A stretch of 64,000 nucleotides of DNA from Haberlea rhodopensis. Taxonomy: Eukaryota; Streptophyta; Magnoliopsida; Lamiales; Gesneriaceae. Position numbers and translations under genes: made by a program. The DNA is taken from contig CAJQUN010000967.1 of assembly GCA_907163345.1 (NCBI GenBank), positions 62,001-126,000 of the forward strand. Reading direction: 5' to 3'. Every line of letters begins with the position of its first letter. Within the stretch, counting starts at the first letter, position 1. Shown here piece after piece: positions 1 through 12,067 of this stretch. Below the pieces are notes generated by a model. That model searched no databases. It was not told the DNA's origin and saw only the letters and a program-made list of their open reading frames with translations.

Positions 1-276
1 TCATGTAAAGGATATTTTTTATTTTTTCTAGTTGTATATGTAGTTTCAAAGTTTGTACTAAAGAATTCTCTAAGAACCGTTGAAAATCTATTGAAATTTG
101 AAGACCTATAGATTTTGTTAGAGTTCTAGAAAGTTAAGGTTGAATACTACCCGACTTTAAAAAAGCTCTACGAAATTCTATTTTAGATGTTACTATATTT
201 TTATGAAGTATGTAATCTAGATTGAATATCTATATTTTTAAAATGTATAAAAATTAATAAAAGTATAGAATCATAT

Positions 277-372
277 AGCGGCCGCTAACAAAACAAGGGT
301 CTCTCTCACAGAGGGCGGCCGCTTGTAAATGAGGGGCCGCCCTCATGGTGAAGTGGCCCCTCATGCAGCCTT
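277..372. repeat. GC-rich patch with two GCGGCCGC sites and short inverted repeats
   Basis: An island of about 95 bp with two GCGGCCGC octamers (near 278 and 315) and mutually complementary GGGGCCGCCCTC / GAGGGCGGCC blocks sits in otherwise AT-rich DNA. It looks like part of a hairpin-forming repeat. I could not find its ends or a target duplication, so no family is assigned. Confidence 0.4.
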
Positions 373-845
373 AGTTGCTATCTCAAATTTTGGTTTGGAG
401 TATATTTATAACGATCTTATTTTTGAATTATTTTTAAAAAATAATTTTTTTGAAATTGTTTTTTGAAAAAACCATATTATCATTATGGGGTACGACTCTT
501 ATCTCGGCATGGATGTCACAGAATTTGTCTCTCCAGCTGGATCCAGAAATATATATAGGTCTAGGCACAGGTACGGATTGAAACATTGCTATGATCTCCT
601 ATTATTGTGCATTTATATTTGTATAAAATGTGTTATATAAAACAAATAAAGAGCATTTATTCCAAATTTTAACTTTGGCAAAAAATATGGGATAATTACT
701 TATGCCTAAATTGTAGAATAGCTGTTTATAAATTTATTCTATAGTTTGAACAATTATATTTACCTCTCTTGTAGAATAGATGCATTACAATAGCACATCA
801 TATAGTTTGTAAATATAGGAAAAACTATGTCTACCTCCCTTACAC

Positions 846-1175
846 AGATAGGGCTGGTTAACGGATTGATCCGGTCTGATCCGGAACCGATCAGTTCTGG
901 ATTCGATAATTTCAGAACCGGTCCGATCCGTTAAGAAATCGGATCGGATCTTGTTCAGGTCCAACCGGTTCCTGGTTGGATCGGTTCCAACCCGGAACCG
1001 TTTTTTTTAATTTTTTTTTCCCCGAAAAAGCGAGGTTATATTTACCTAAATAAAAAAATTTAATTTTTTTTAAAAAATAACGGACCGGCTCCGGTTCATC
1101 CCGGAACCGGATCCGTTTGGTCCGGAACTGGTAAAATATCGGATCCAGAATGGTAGAACCGATCCGAACCTAATA
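846..1175. repeat. GATCCGG/GGAACCGG-rich repeat, possible hAT-like remnant
   Basis: The motifs GATCCGG, GGAACCGG and CCGGTTC recur in both orientations, so much of the stretch can fold back on itself. The left edge (TAGGGCTGGTTAACGG) resembles termini of hAT-type non-autonomous elements. I found no matching right terminus or 8-bp duplication, so it is probably truncated or decayed. Confidence 0.4.
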
Positions 1176-2549
1176 ATTTGTTTATCATGACTATTTATTT
1201 ATGATTGACAACTCTAATAATTTGATTTAAATTATATAATATAATTTATGTTGAGTTTTTATATAGTAAATATTAATTATAATGACTATTTTTTATACAA
1301 TAAAATATTTAATTATGGATAGGAATTGATACGGTGGTCCAACCATCAGTTAACTGGTTGAACTAATAACCAGATAACCCAGTGTTTTGACCAGGTCAAG
1401 TGAAGTTATGACAAGTGAAGTTATGAAGAGGTAAGAAGTAAGAATATCAGTTAAGGGTGATCCAAATATATTTACCCTTCTTACTGCGTGGTAATAAAAT
1501 CAGAGGGAATATTCTCCTGAAGGTATAAAGAAAAAGTAGCAAAAAGTAACCCACAATTGATTTTCAAAAAATTGTTTCATTTGTTTGTTAGTTTGCGTTT
1601 GATATACATCTATATTATATTATATATATATAATACAATAGCAACATAAAATAACTTCTTTGATAAAATATTTTTTATAATTTTTATATTACCCCTCGTA
1701 TTATACTATGTTAATTTTTTTTATTCCAAAAATACCTCATATACAAAAACAAAACCTATCAGTCTAAAATAAAAATACAAGCTTCATTTATAATTTAAAA
1801 TATAAATAATTTAAATAAATAAAAAACATTATATTCTATATTTCAAATAAATAAAAGATAAAAAAATTACTAAAAAACAAAGTAATTTTAATAAATATTT
1901 ATTGTAATAAAAAATATATTATATAAAATAATCGATTGTATATGCACGCATTCCATGCAAGGGTTGCTAGTATCAATTAAGAAAAGATTGTGTTATTCAT
2001 AGCATTTATTATAAAGTGAAATCCTTCCCAATATTTTTTAACAATATAACATGCACATAGCATTAACAAAAAGAGAAGTTTGGCATTTTACAAATCAAGA
2101 TTTGAGGAGTTAAGTAAAATGAAGTCTCAAACTAGAAGAAAGTGGAAGCTCGCGAGCATGGAATCCACAGATACCTACTTGAAATATTAGAACATATTGT
2201 TAGAGATATCAAATAAACTGGTATGAAGACTTTCAAATTTCATTCTACAAATTTTACTATACCATAACAAGTTAACAGTAGCACATAATATTTCAGTGTT
2301 CCAACTGTCAATAGACATATCACAAATATTCTTCATTGGGGAAGCATCATGAGAAGAGGAGCAACATGATACCTATAACAGGAACAACCAAGAGCTCCAA
2401 ATCAGCCTTCCCAGAGGTTGAATTATTTTTAATTAAGCCATGTATAAATGTATACAACAAGAATTCGAAGGAACTCGTTTTCCTTGGAGACGCTCCATAG
2501 TATATTACCTATGTTTCAGATGTGGAACAATTCCACTACAGCAACGGAT

Positions 2550-4974
2550 TCAATTAGCACGTTCTTTGATCACTTCAAGGTCCATTTCAGTTGGGTCGGT
2601 TGCCTGAATTTCGTAATGTATACCTTCCAGCTCTCTCCTAAACCTTCCCTTGGACGTAGCATAGAGCATCTTTGCACGGATGCGAGAGGTGGAGGGAGAC
2701 CTGAAAGGAACATGAAAATCTCCTTTGATCGCTATTACTTTGTTATCATATGAAATTTGTTATATGAAATCAATAATTCAGCTTTGGCAGTTTGGCTTTT
2801 GGTGGGGTTGAAAGGAAGTCATGAAGGGGATGCGACATTTATATGCTGCATACAAATCATGCACCGACACCAGGAAAGTTGAACATTGTAAGAAAAAGGT
2901 GAGTTTGAAAATATAACCAAAAGATGCCTACACCCTGCACATTCTAATCTTCAACACATGAAATATAACAGACAGTCGACAATTTGGTACAAAATGATAA
3001 GGTTGATAACAACCAGAAAGCCCATATGGCAATCTCATCAATATAAAACTCGACCATAAATTCTAGTTTTCATTCTAAAACCAATCATCTTAAACAGTTC
3101 AACTTAGTTTCATAAAATATGTAACAAAATTTTCGACTATCCAAAAGCTCACTTGCATTCAGACTATTCAAGACTCAATCTACAAATATAACAAAAGTTC
3201 AGCATCGTTTATACTCATCTACAGTGACAGCAATATGGTTCTCTATCTAGTTGTTTCAATTGGATTTTGAAAATGAAGGTTGTTTCCAAAATTATATTTT
3301 ACGGTCACCGCCCTAAATAAAGACCCAACTCATTTTGTAATGGGAAAGGACGTGTTGCATGCGATGCCCACAAGAAAATTGTTTGCATTAGAGAAAGAGA
3401 GAAAGAGAGACCATGATATGAAGAAGATCTTGCTCTTTTGGCAGTTCTCGGAAGTCACGTAATCAAAGTCATAAACAGCATATCGGCAATCATTCTCAGG
3501 CAGAGAAGCAGTGAAATCTTCGTAACTCTCAGCTGGACTACCAGTCTTTTCAACCACAACTTCACTTTTCTTTTCATCAATCTTGAAAACTACATAGCGG
3601 TATAACTTCTTCCGTTGCAGTTCCTTGTACGTGGTTTTGCTGTGATCATCAACACCCATTCCGGATATTGCATTTCTCTGAGATTGTAAATATTGATAAA
3701 GAATTTAAGAATAATGAACTAAACAATAAAAGGGTTAACCCTGTGCACGAAGCTCCAGCTACGCGTGGGGTCTGGGAAGGGGTTAGGTCACTTTGGGCCT
3801 AATGTATGCAGTCTTTTCCTTGAACTGCAAAGAGGATGTCTCCGTGACTCAAACTCGTGACCTTCAGGTGACATGACAACAACTTTACCGTTGCGACAAG
3901 TCTCACCCTTAATGAACTAAAACAATATAACTTTAAATTCAACATCCCCTACATAAGTTAGTCTTGATGAAATACATGATAAACAAAATTAGGTCAAAGG
4001 AACAGCTATTTTATTAGATTATTTAACTGAGGTTTCATCAGTACTCAGTCTAGCAATAGTAGAAACGAAAAGACAATGCTGCTAATAAAATTTGCATTTG
4101 CTATGACTTTACGATACAAACATGGCATAATATTTGCAAAAAAAAATTAATAAAATGTTTTTCCAGACTTATATAATAATTTTCTATCATACTGTTGGCG
4201 AATCAGTTAACCAAGACGGTTCTCGGAATAGTCAAGCATCCAACCAGTAACTCAGAGATCATACAATCAAATCTCATTAAAATCTTTTCCCTCAAATACC
4301 AAGGATGCGCCAAAAAAATTCATTAAGTCGCCCACATAGACTAAATTTCTCCTTCCAAGCTGCATCGAACGGATTTCAAAAGGACCAGTTTGGACCTATC
4401 CATGACTACATTTCCCCAAAACCAGAAAAGCCTCCATCCACAAATAAATGCAAACATTTTCCTTAACCTTAACACAAGGAATTCAAATTTACAGAACATA
4501 TTATCATGCTAGTTGCAATTCCTCCTAGGCCAACAAAACAAACCATACGCCAATATAGTGATGTCAACAAACCAGTCTAAATGAGGCAAAACTCAACAAA
4601 GAGGGATATAAAATCTTGGTGATTGTAATACACAGGTAAACAAGAATAGAAATCCAAGGATGCTACTTCAATTCAAAAACGAAGAAAGAAGAAAAGAAAA
4701 AAACCCACACACAAGATGCCAATGACACTGCTATTATCAACTTCGGAAAGATCCATGGTATCTTTCACTCTAACCGTAATTTCTCGCAGAGAATCGATAG
4801 TTTAGAAAACGAAAACAAGAAAACTTGACAAAAACGCAGATTTAAAGATGCAAACTAAAAGATCAACGCACTAATACATACACAAATCGGTAAAAGAATA
4901 AATACATGATTTAAGAAGTAAAAATACTAAAAAATATAGGAAAAGAAACAGACCACGACTCCACGGAAAGACAT
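2550..4974 (-). CDS. ADF: Actin-depolymerising factor (ADF/cofilin), 3 exons
   Basis: Predicted protein of 145 residues in three coding exons: 4974-4954, 3677-3412 and 2700-2550, all with GT-AG introns; the joined length is divisible by three. One ADF-homology domain fills the protein. Exon 1 encodes only seven residues beginning MSFRG, as in the ADF subclass with that N-terminus. Exon 2 holds the conserved core, including DCRYAVYDFDYVTSENC and KSKIFFISW. Exon 3 begins SPSTSRIRAKMLYATSK, the long actin-binding helix, and ends in a typical ERAN tail. ADFs bind G- and F-actin, sever filaments and speed turnover in the cytosol; an N-terminal Ser phosphorylated by CDPKs usually controls binding. 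The length is normal and no key residue is missing. Intron 1 (3678-4953) contains a SINE. The ATG was chosen because it gives an in-frame MSFRG start ahead of a usable donor; the 5' UTR is not defined. Confidence 0.93.
3728..3910 (-). mobile_element. Au-like SINE inside ADF intron 1
   Basis: Read on the minus strand, this is a tRNA-derived SINE with a box-B-like motif (GAGTTTGAGTCACGG) and a 3' part (GGAGCTTCGTGCACAGGG) like the widespread angiosperm Au SINE. It is flanked by near-identical copies of aatgaactaaacaata (3713-3727 and 3911-3927, one extra A on the right), the target duplication expected from L1-type priming. It has the same orientation as the ADF transcript. Confidence 0.8.
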
Positions 4975-5059
4975 GGCAACAGTTCAAGAGATTATCGTAC
5001 AGCAAATGGAGGAGAAAGGATGAGAAAATGTAGCCACGGAAGGGAAAAGCCAAAACAAA

Positions 5060-5487
5060 TCGTAGTGGTTATGGGATATATTCTTTCGTATTTTGTTTTT
5101 CTTTTTTTTCCTCCAAACGCACATTTACTTTCCGTTTCATTTGTCTGCAGTGGGTTTGGTATGAAATGACACTCTACCGAATTTGGAAATGGGCTTCACC
5201 TCAGGTCAAGCCCAGCTCGTTATCACAGTCCTGTCTGGTTCATCACGTCAGATTTTTTATTTTTATTTTTATTTTTATTTTTATGGAGATCATCGAGTGA
5301 CGTACGTGTGTCCATTTATTTAAAAAAAATTAAGGACATGTGTCGTTTGATGCAGCATCAAAGAAGCTATCGATGAATATGTCTGATAATAAAATAATTA
5401 ATAATTATAAGTATTTCGCTTGAAGTCCAATGATAATGACATTCAATTTACTAATATGTTGGTCTTATAATTAATATTTGGTGGTGA
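5060..5487. other. Upstream flank of ADF with (TTTTA)n tract
   Basis: AT-rich flank between the ADF first coding exon and the gypsy element. It holds a short (TTTTA)n microsatellite at about 5250-5285. No promoter element was assigned with confidence. The last five bases (5483-5487, ggtga) are the left target duplication of the adjoining retrotransposon. Confidence 0.5.
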
Positions 5488-6075
5488 TGTGATTCGTTAT
5501 TTTCTGTGTATGATAAAGTAAGAGTTGCAGAAAATAAATAGAAGACACAACAACTTTTTACATGAAAAACCTTCAAAACGAAGGAAAAACTACGGGACCT
5601 TTTCCAATGTAAAATTTTCAATGTAGACGTTGATGGGTTACAGGACTATGACACGATATTCGAACAATGAGATTAAACAAAGAACTATAATAAAAAGATC
5701 GAACAGACAATGTACTATGCTCTCTTTCGAGTTTGGATAATCCCCAAAAAATCAACCCCTACATGACATCCTAGGCTTGTATTATAGTGCTGAATCTGGT
5801 GGTTAATGCACGTTAAATCTGGGACACAATTTCCTCTGATCGTGACATTATTGGCTCCAGATGTGTCAGACAAATCCGTGCGCCATCAATGCACGTTCGT
5901 CCGCACCCGCTAATTGTCAGTTATGCTCGGATTTTCCACTATATCTTTGACCAATAAACCGAGCAGGTGTTGTTATCCTCGGGTAACCCGTGTTCGGGGC
6001 TCTGTGCTTGTGGTATTTCTTGCTCGGCACTTATATGAGATTTTACTCGAAGAACTGATTCATCCTATGACATCA
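5488..6075 (-). repeat. 3' LTR of the gypsy element
   Basis: 588 bp, TG...CA on the minus strand (starting TGATGTCATAGG, ending CGAATCACA). It aligns along its length with 23647-24223 with many substitutions and small indels. Shared blocks include the region around the TACATGAAAAACC segment and the right end CTGATTCATCCTATGA. Confidence 0.9.
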
Positions 6076-6088
6076 CCTCACCCCCTAA
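6076..6088 (-). other. Polypurine tract of the gypsy element
   Basis: Minus-strand TTAGGGGGTGAGG directly abuts the TGATG start of the 3' LTR. This is where plus-strand DNA synthesis of an LTR retrotransposon is primed, and it confirms the element's orientation. Confidence 0.75.
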
Positions 6089-6386
6089 ACTAAAGCAAGA
6101 CGAGGACTCTGAAGTCTTGGTTTATCGTCTTAGGGTTAAATCCGAGTTCTGACCTGCTCGGGGGGGTTTTCCCGCTCAATATTCAAAAAGATTTCGCAAC
6201 GTTTGTTTCCCGAAGTCCATCTGCGATCGTTCATCCGAATTATTTTTGATGATGTTGATTAAATGAAGGTTCAACTGGCCTCCCCTATAAATATGCGATC
6301 ATATCTTATCATTTTTCACATTTGCTTCAATTTGCATCAGACGGACGACCAACTTCTCTTCAAGACTTTCCAGCACTTTAGCAAGT

Positions 6387-8383
6387 ATGCATTCTTCCTC
6401 AGATGATTCCTCCATGCGAGAAATCGACGACTATGGCACTAACATGGAAGAAGGAGCTTCCAGCTTTCCTCATTTGCCTTCTTCCTCCTCGGATAGTGAG
6501 GAGACTCTAAGCTCTTCTGGTTCTTCGGCCCTTCGAAGGGAGAATGAACAGTATAACACCGGGCAGATCTTAGTAGTAGTTAAGGTCCATTGGTTTGAAA
6601 TTTTCGAATCAAAGATTCATGCTAGCCAACATCTCTCTCGAATCCGAGCAAAATGGGAGATTTTTGAAGACATCTCCATTATCGTTCCCTCCTCAGAGTC
6701 ACGTCCCCACTTACCTCCTAAGGGTTGTTTTCCTTTTTACTTAGATCAACTCCGAGGGGGTTTTCTTTTTCCTATTTCTTCTTTCTTCCTCGGGATTGCC
6801 AATTACTTTACTGTTTCCTTGAGTAAACTATTTCCCAACAGTTACAGACTTTTAGTCGGTTTCTTTATTGTCATTTCTTTTTTGGGTTTTACCCCTACTC
6901 CCGAGCTCTTTCATTGTTTTCTCCAATTGAATAAGAAAGAGATAACCCTTTTTTTTTTACTTTTCTTCCAGAACAGGGGTTGGTTTCCTCAAGAACTACC
7001 TCTCTTCAATAAAATACTAGAAAAAGCTTTACATTTTTGCTCGTCCATCTTAGCCTTGGGATTCCCCTATGGTATGGAGGAAAAGTCTCCCAAATGCTAA
7101 ATCCATCAGGGTCTCCTTGAAAGAGAACCATATATGTCTGTTCGTCGGAAACTTGACGACCAGTTGTGGAGCTGAATGACGACATACTATTGTACTTGTT
7201 CTTGCTGAGTACGAAAGGTGCATCATTACACATGCCCTTCGAGAGCGACTCAAGCATTTTATTTCCTGGCAAACTTTGCTTATATGTTCGGACTAACCTT
7301 GTTTTTTGCTCACTACAGAAGAAAAAATGATGAAAGCAAGGATGACTGAGAACCTGAGGGCAAAGGCTCTGGGCAAGTATCGGGGTCTAAGGGTTTTTTC
7401 CCTTCTACTGTTGAACCCCTTCCAATGGGGCCCCCTTCTTCTCCCATTGTGGACGTCACCGACCAACCTTAAGGGGAGACCTTGGTTACTCGATCTCGTA
7501 AGAGGAAAACATCCTACGACCAAGGCTCTTATTAAAAAAAAAAAAAACCCCACCCTGCCAAAGAAGCCACAATCTCCACTCCCCCCTCTGAACACCGAGC
7601 CTCATCCCAACATGCTCCTTCTGCCCGGGCCCTCTTTGGCTTGCCCCGAGGCATCACATGCCTTCTTGGGACTATTCTCTGAATGTCCCTTTTTTGAAAA
7701 AAACCTGACCGCGAGATCTCCCAATCCATTCTCTCTTACTCTCCCAATAACCCTGACAAGATACATCTCGGGGAGCTGGCCTTTAGCAATTTAGTGAATG
7801 ACTTCTCCACTTCCCCCGTGAAGGTATATTCCATAAAAAAATTCTAAGTTCCTTTGTTCTGATGATTAAGCCTTTATATTGTTATATAGGCCCAGATGAA
7901 TGCAGGTGAACTTTTGACCCGATTCCACTCTGCTCGGTCAGAGGTTATTGCTCAGGGCAACGAGACTGACCAACTCCAGAACATGTGTGAGACTTGCGGA
8001 AGAATGTGGGCTTACTCGAAGGGCAGTATACTTCAATGAAGAATGCTCTGGATGATGCCAAAAAGGCTATAAAAGACGAGCGGCGGAGGTGAGCTGATCT
8101 CGACGAGGCCAAGAAGACCATATCTGAGCAATTCAAACAGGAGAAATCAACTTTTGAAGCTCGGGTAGAGGAAATCTGGCTGAAGAGGAATGCTAACTTC
8201 TTGAAGTCCGAGGAGTACACCAAAATGGTGTCTGGTCGCGCCACTAAATTTTTTGAGCACGAGTTTAAAGCCTGTGCTCGCCAATTTGAGGTGAAGAGTC
8301 ACCCACCTAAGGGAACTCCGAAGGACTTCCTCGACCAAAGGGCTGCTTTAGAAAGCCTTTCTCCCGAAGTATTCGAGCCCTAG
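6387..8383 (+). pseudogene. Antisense extra ORF of the gypsy element (Transposase_28/PF04195-like), degenerate
   Basis: Lies between the 96-bp array and the 3' LTR, on the strand opposite gag-pol. The first piece (6387-7100, 237 codons) has a Ser/Glu-rich start (MHSSSDDSSMREIDD) and then a block resembling the putative gypsy-type transposon domain PF04195: FYLDQLRGGFLFPISSFF, LGIANYFTVSLSKLFPNSYR and LLVGFFIV. Homologous sequence continues in shifted frames: 7100-7290, then 7306-7794 after a possible intron acceptor. A Lys/Glu-rich coiled-coil-like tail covers about 7890-8383 and ends SLSPEVFEP. Frameshifts and stops break it into at least three pieces, so it is not expressed intact now. PF04195 ORFs are known passengers of Tat-type elements; their role is unknown. 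A host gene is unlikely given its position inside the LTR pair. Confidence 0.65.
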
Positions 8384-8479
8384 AGTTGGATTTTCTACAT
8401 TGTGATTTTCTTTCTGTTTTTACTTTTTGTAATTTTTCTTTTATAAATGAAGATTACTCTATGCAACTAGTTGTTCAAA

Positions 8480-9613
8480 GATCTCGATCTCCAACATATC
8501 TTTGATCTCCAACACTTGTGTAATTTTTAGGTTTAATCATGGACCAAACATCCCGATTCTATGAATAAACTAATAAAATTTCGAACAAGCTCGCATCTCC
8601 CGAGCACAATAACTTAGCAATTTTAGGTTTAATCATGGACTAAACATCTCGATCCCATGAATAAAGTAATACAATTCCGAACAAACTCGCATCTCCCGAG
8701 CATAATAACTTAGGTAATTTAGGTTTAGTAATGGACCAAACATCCCAATCCTATAAATGAACTAATAAAATTTCAAACAAGCTTGTATGTCCCGATCACA
8801 GCAACATAGACAATTTTAGATTTAATCATGGACCAAACATCTCGATCTCATTAATAAACTAATGAAATCACAAATAAGCTCGCATCTCCCAATCACAATC
8901 ACTTAGGCAATTTTAGGTTTAATCATGGACCAAACATTCTGATCCCATGAATAAACTAATAAAATTACGAACAAGCTCGCATATCCCGAGCACAATAACT
9001 TAGGCAATTTTAGGTTTAATCATGGACCAAACATCCCGATCTCATGAATAAGCTAATAAAATACCGAACAAGCTCGCATCTCCCGAGCACAATAACTTAG
9101 GCAATTTTAGGTTTAATCGTGGACCAAACATTCCAATCCAATGAATAAACTAATAAAATTCCGAACAAGCTTCATTTCTAGATCATAATAGTTTATGCAG
9201 TTTTATGTTTAATGATGGACCAAACATCCCAATCCCATGAATAAACTAATAAAATTACGAACAAACTCGCATCTCCAAAGCACAATAACTTAGGCAATTT
9301 TAGGTTTAATCATGGACCAAACATCATGATCCCATGAATGAATTAATAAAATTCCGAACAAACTCATATCTCCCGAGCACAATCACTTAGTCGATTTTAG
9401 GTTTAATCATGGACCAAATATTTCGATCCCACGAATAAACTAATGAAAGTCTTAACAAGCTCGCATATCCAGAGCACAATAACTTAGGTAATTTTAGGTT
9501 TAATCATAGACCAAACATCCCGATCCCATGAATAAACTAATAAAATTTCGAACAAGCTCGCATCTCCCGAGCATAATAACTTAGGTAATTTTAGGTTTAG
9601 TCATGAACCAAAC
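8480..9613. repeat. Tandem array of about 96-bp monomers (left part)
   Basis: About 12 head-to-tail units recognisable by aggtttaatcatggaccaaac, atgaataaactaataaaat and gctcgcatctcccgagcac. Successive units start about every 95-97 bases (near 8529, 8624, 8720, 8817 and so on). The unit at 9589 is cut after caaac by the solo-LTR insertion and resumes at 20280. Confidence 0.9.
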
Positions 9614-10199
9614 TGTAATGCCTCGATATGACTCATACATGTTTTATTTGGTTATTGGGTAATTTTTAGATAATTACGGTATGATGTGGACTCGAGTTCT
9701 GATTGAACCGAGTATGAATGATGAAATGAATGAAAGGACTAATGGTTATGTTGCAATGAATGAAACACAGTTGGAAACAATGAAATGATGTTCACATGTT
9801 GAGAAATAAAATATGCTCTGAAATGGCATGAAATAAGACTAACTATATGGTATTGCTAGACTTGTTGAAATACATGTTTGACGACATGAAGCACACTTGA
9901 CATGGTTTGTTGAATGTATAGCAAGAGCATTCATGTTGTAGAAAAGAGTATGAACCACACATAATGGGATAACAAAAATATATGCATGTGACTTGGAATT
10001 TAGTGTGAGTTGGTGGTAGTAAACAAGAGAAGAATATGAGTTGAAACATTTGAATTTGAGAGTCATTTCATATGCATGTGGCTTGAGTTTTGGTAGTTTT
10101 GGAGGTTATATAACATTAAAATCAGATTGATAAACTCATACTTCACCTTCCAACACCTATCGTTCATCGAGACAGGGGAAATTATAAGGCGGTTGAAAC

Positions 10200-10425
10200 T
10201 TGTAGCGATCGATAGCTATATTGCGACTGATCGATCGCAAGCTTTAGCGATCGATCGTTGAAGGATTAACGATCGATAGCTATGGGGCTGAAACATTATG
10301 TGAAAAATTGACTTAAATAACGATCGAATCGCTACATCAATATCTATCGATCGCTAGAGTAACAAAGTTGAAGCGACCGATCGCTATATTGAGACCGATC
10401 GATCGCTAAGTTGGATTGTTGATAA
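10200..10425. repeat. Cluster of GCGATCGATCGC-type palindromes in solo LTR copy 1
   Basis: About eight variants of the palindromic core CGATCGATCG (such as gcgatcgatagc, gatcgatcgc, cgaccgatcgct) are spaced irregularly over about 220 bp. The second copy of this LTR has an equivalent cluster, and the hAT transposon at 48760-51794 carries a purer one. Confidence 0.85.
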
Positions 10426-10558
10426 ATGTGATATTTTATGGACTGTTTGATGACGAAACCTATTTTAACATGGTAATTTAATATTCATGTAGCACCATCA
10501 CAGGGGATGGGTCAGAGAGAATGTTACATATTAACTCCTGCTTTTCTACATTTTGTAC

Positions 10559-12053
10559 TGTTGGGATATGCCCTAAGACATATCATTAGATGATTGTTTA
10601 TGACATACAATGTAATATGATTTTATAAATGGCAATTCATTATTATATATTATTCTTTTAACTGTGCAATGTGAATTAATATATATGTTAATGTCCTTAG
10701 AATAATATTGTATTATTCTTAAAGATGTCCCTAGTCAAGTATTATCATGAAAGGGATAATGATAATACGTAGAGACTAGTATGTGTTGATCGATGAATTG
10801 TTCATTGATATGAGATATCAAATCAACATATGGGTACATGTTAGAGAACGATGTACTGGACAGACCCACCATGAGAATGCAACATGGATAGTTATATGAT
10901 CGTCATATGCAATTCTCATAGTGATAATAATGTATGTAATCCTTACGACTTGTGATCATCAGAGATCCCAACATAAGGAGTTATGTATTTTGATATCATC
11001 AAACGTTACCCGTAACAGGGTAAACTATAAAGGCGACTATTGGATACACTACGAATTATGTAGAGGGATGTTGACTGATCGAGATAGGATTTGTCCCTCC
11101 TATATAACAGGAGATGTGTTTGGCCCTTGATCAAGTGAGAACTAAAATGCATGGCCATGCTCGAATGAGTCGATATGAGATATCGAGCTTATTCGTTTAT
11201 TCAAGTTCTACTTGGGGATCAAGAAATAAAGATTGGATATACGAGTATGACTATTCCATGACTCGTGTTCAATCTAAACACAAAGTACAAAGGGATTAAG
11301 CTACATGGTTAATATTATCACAAATTCTAAAGGTTATGTCGAGTCATTGACATTCTTGTAATTTGGGTAGCATTGATGTGTTGCTAGATACCGCTCAATG
11401 CTTGCGACATAAAATGAGATTTTATGTCACTGCCAACATTACAAGATCCTATCGGGTCGCACAAAAGATTAAATCGATAAGGGAATTAAATTCATTGGAT
11501 GAATTAATTAATTAAGAAGAGTCTTAATTAAGTGATTAAAAGGTTTTAATTAAATCATGGGTTTGGGCCCATAAGACTTTAAGAAAGTCTTGAACCTTAA
11601 TTAAAAGCCTTATAATATAAATACAAGGTTTTGATTAATTGTTAATCATTCTTTCATATCATTGTTTGATATCAAAACCTAGCCTCCACTTCTCTCCTCC
11701 TCTCGGCCGCCTCATTCCCTTCAAGAGCCACGACCGTCGCCGCTTGCTTGTCGGAATTGTTGGTAGCCGTTGATCGGTTTTGAACCGAGAGTTGAGTTTT
11801 GGTTCAAGAATAAGTCTAGCAACTTGTTCTTGAACATCCCTTTCGATTTGATCGTGTGGATACCGTAGAGACGAAGGTGCAAACTTTCGTTTGTGACTCG
11901 TGGTGCTACAACGAGGATTCTACTTCAAACACGCTACAAGGGTGAGACACTTGTAATTCCTTTATCCGATATGAATCCCTATGTATAGATCTGTTGGTTA
12001 GTAATCCATAAAAATTTTATTCCGCTGCGTTGTATGCTCTTGGATTACTTACA
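10559..12053 (+). repeat. 5' LTR of the young copia element
   Basis: 1,495 bp, nearly identical to 17899-19393. Differences seen by eye include a/t in the CCTAAGACATA block, g/t in AAAGGGATA, an extra A in the 3' copy near the GGGAATTAAATTC block, and one A fewer near the 3' end. Short open frames inside the LTR recur unchanged in both copies and are not genes. Confidence 0.95.
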
Positions 12054-12054
12054 G

Positions 12055-12067
12055 TGGTATCATAGCC
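12055..12067 (+). other. Primer-binding site (initiator tRNA-Met type)
   Basis: TGGTATCATAGCC begins one base after the 5' LTR end. It differs by one base from the common copia primer-binding site complementary to the 3' end of initiator tRNA-Met (TGGTATCAGAGC). Confidence 0.85.

Larger units (their letters stand above)
1..2400. other. AT-rich intergenic DNA with repeat debris
   Basis: No reading frame here resembles a protein I recognise. Base composition is strongly AT-rich apart from two GC-rich patches (277-372 and 846-1175), annotated separately. Poly-A/T runs and short TA tracts (about 1610-1640) are common. The right edge runs into the 3' flank of the minus-strand ADF gene. Confidence 0.7.

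Noticed and set aside
277..330. NotI-containing segment as cloning-vector contamination
   Set aside because: No linker, promoter or vector backbone surrounds it and it continues into ordinary AT-rich plant DNA; kept as an unexplained repeat.
6387..7100. 237-codon ORF as an independent host gene
   Set aside because: It lies between the LTRs of the gypsy element, is broken downstream, and resembles the known antisense passenger ORF of Tat elements.
10921..11299. Short ORFs (69 and 61 codons) that recur identically at 18261-18639
   Set aside because: They lie inside the two LTRs of the young copia element; identity simply reflects LTR duplication, and they match no protein family.
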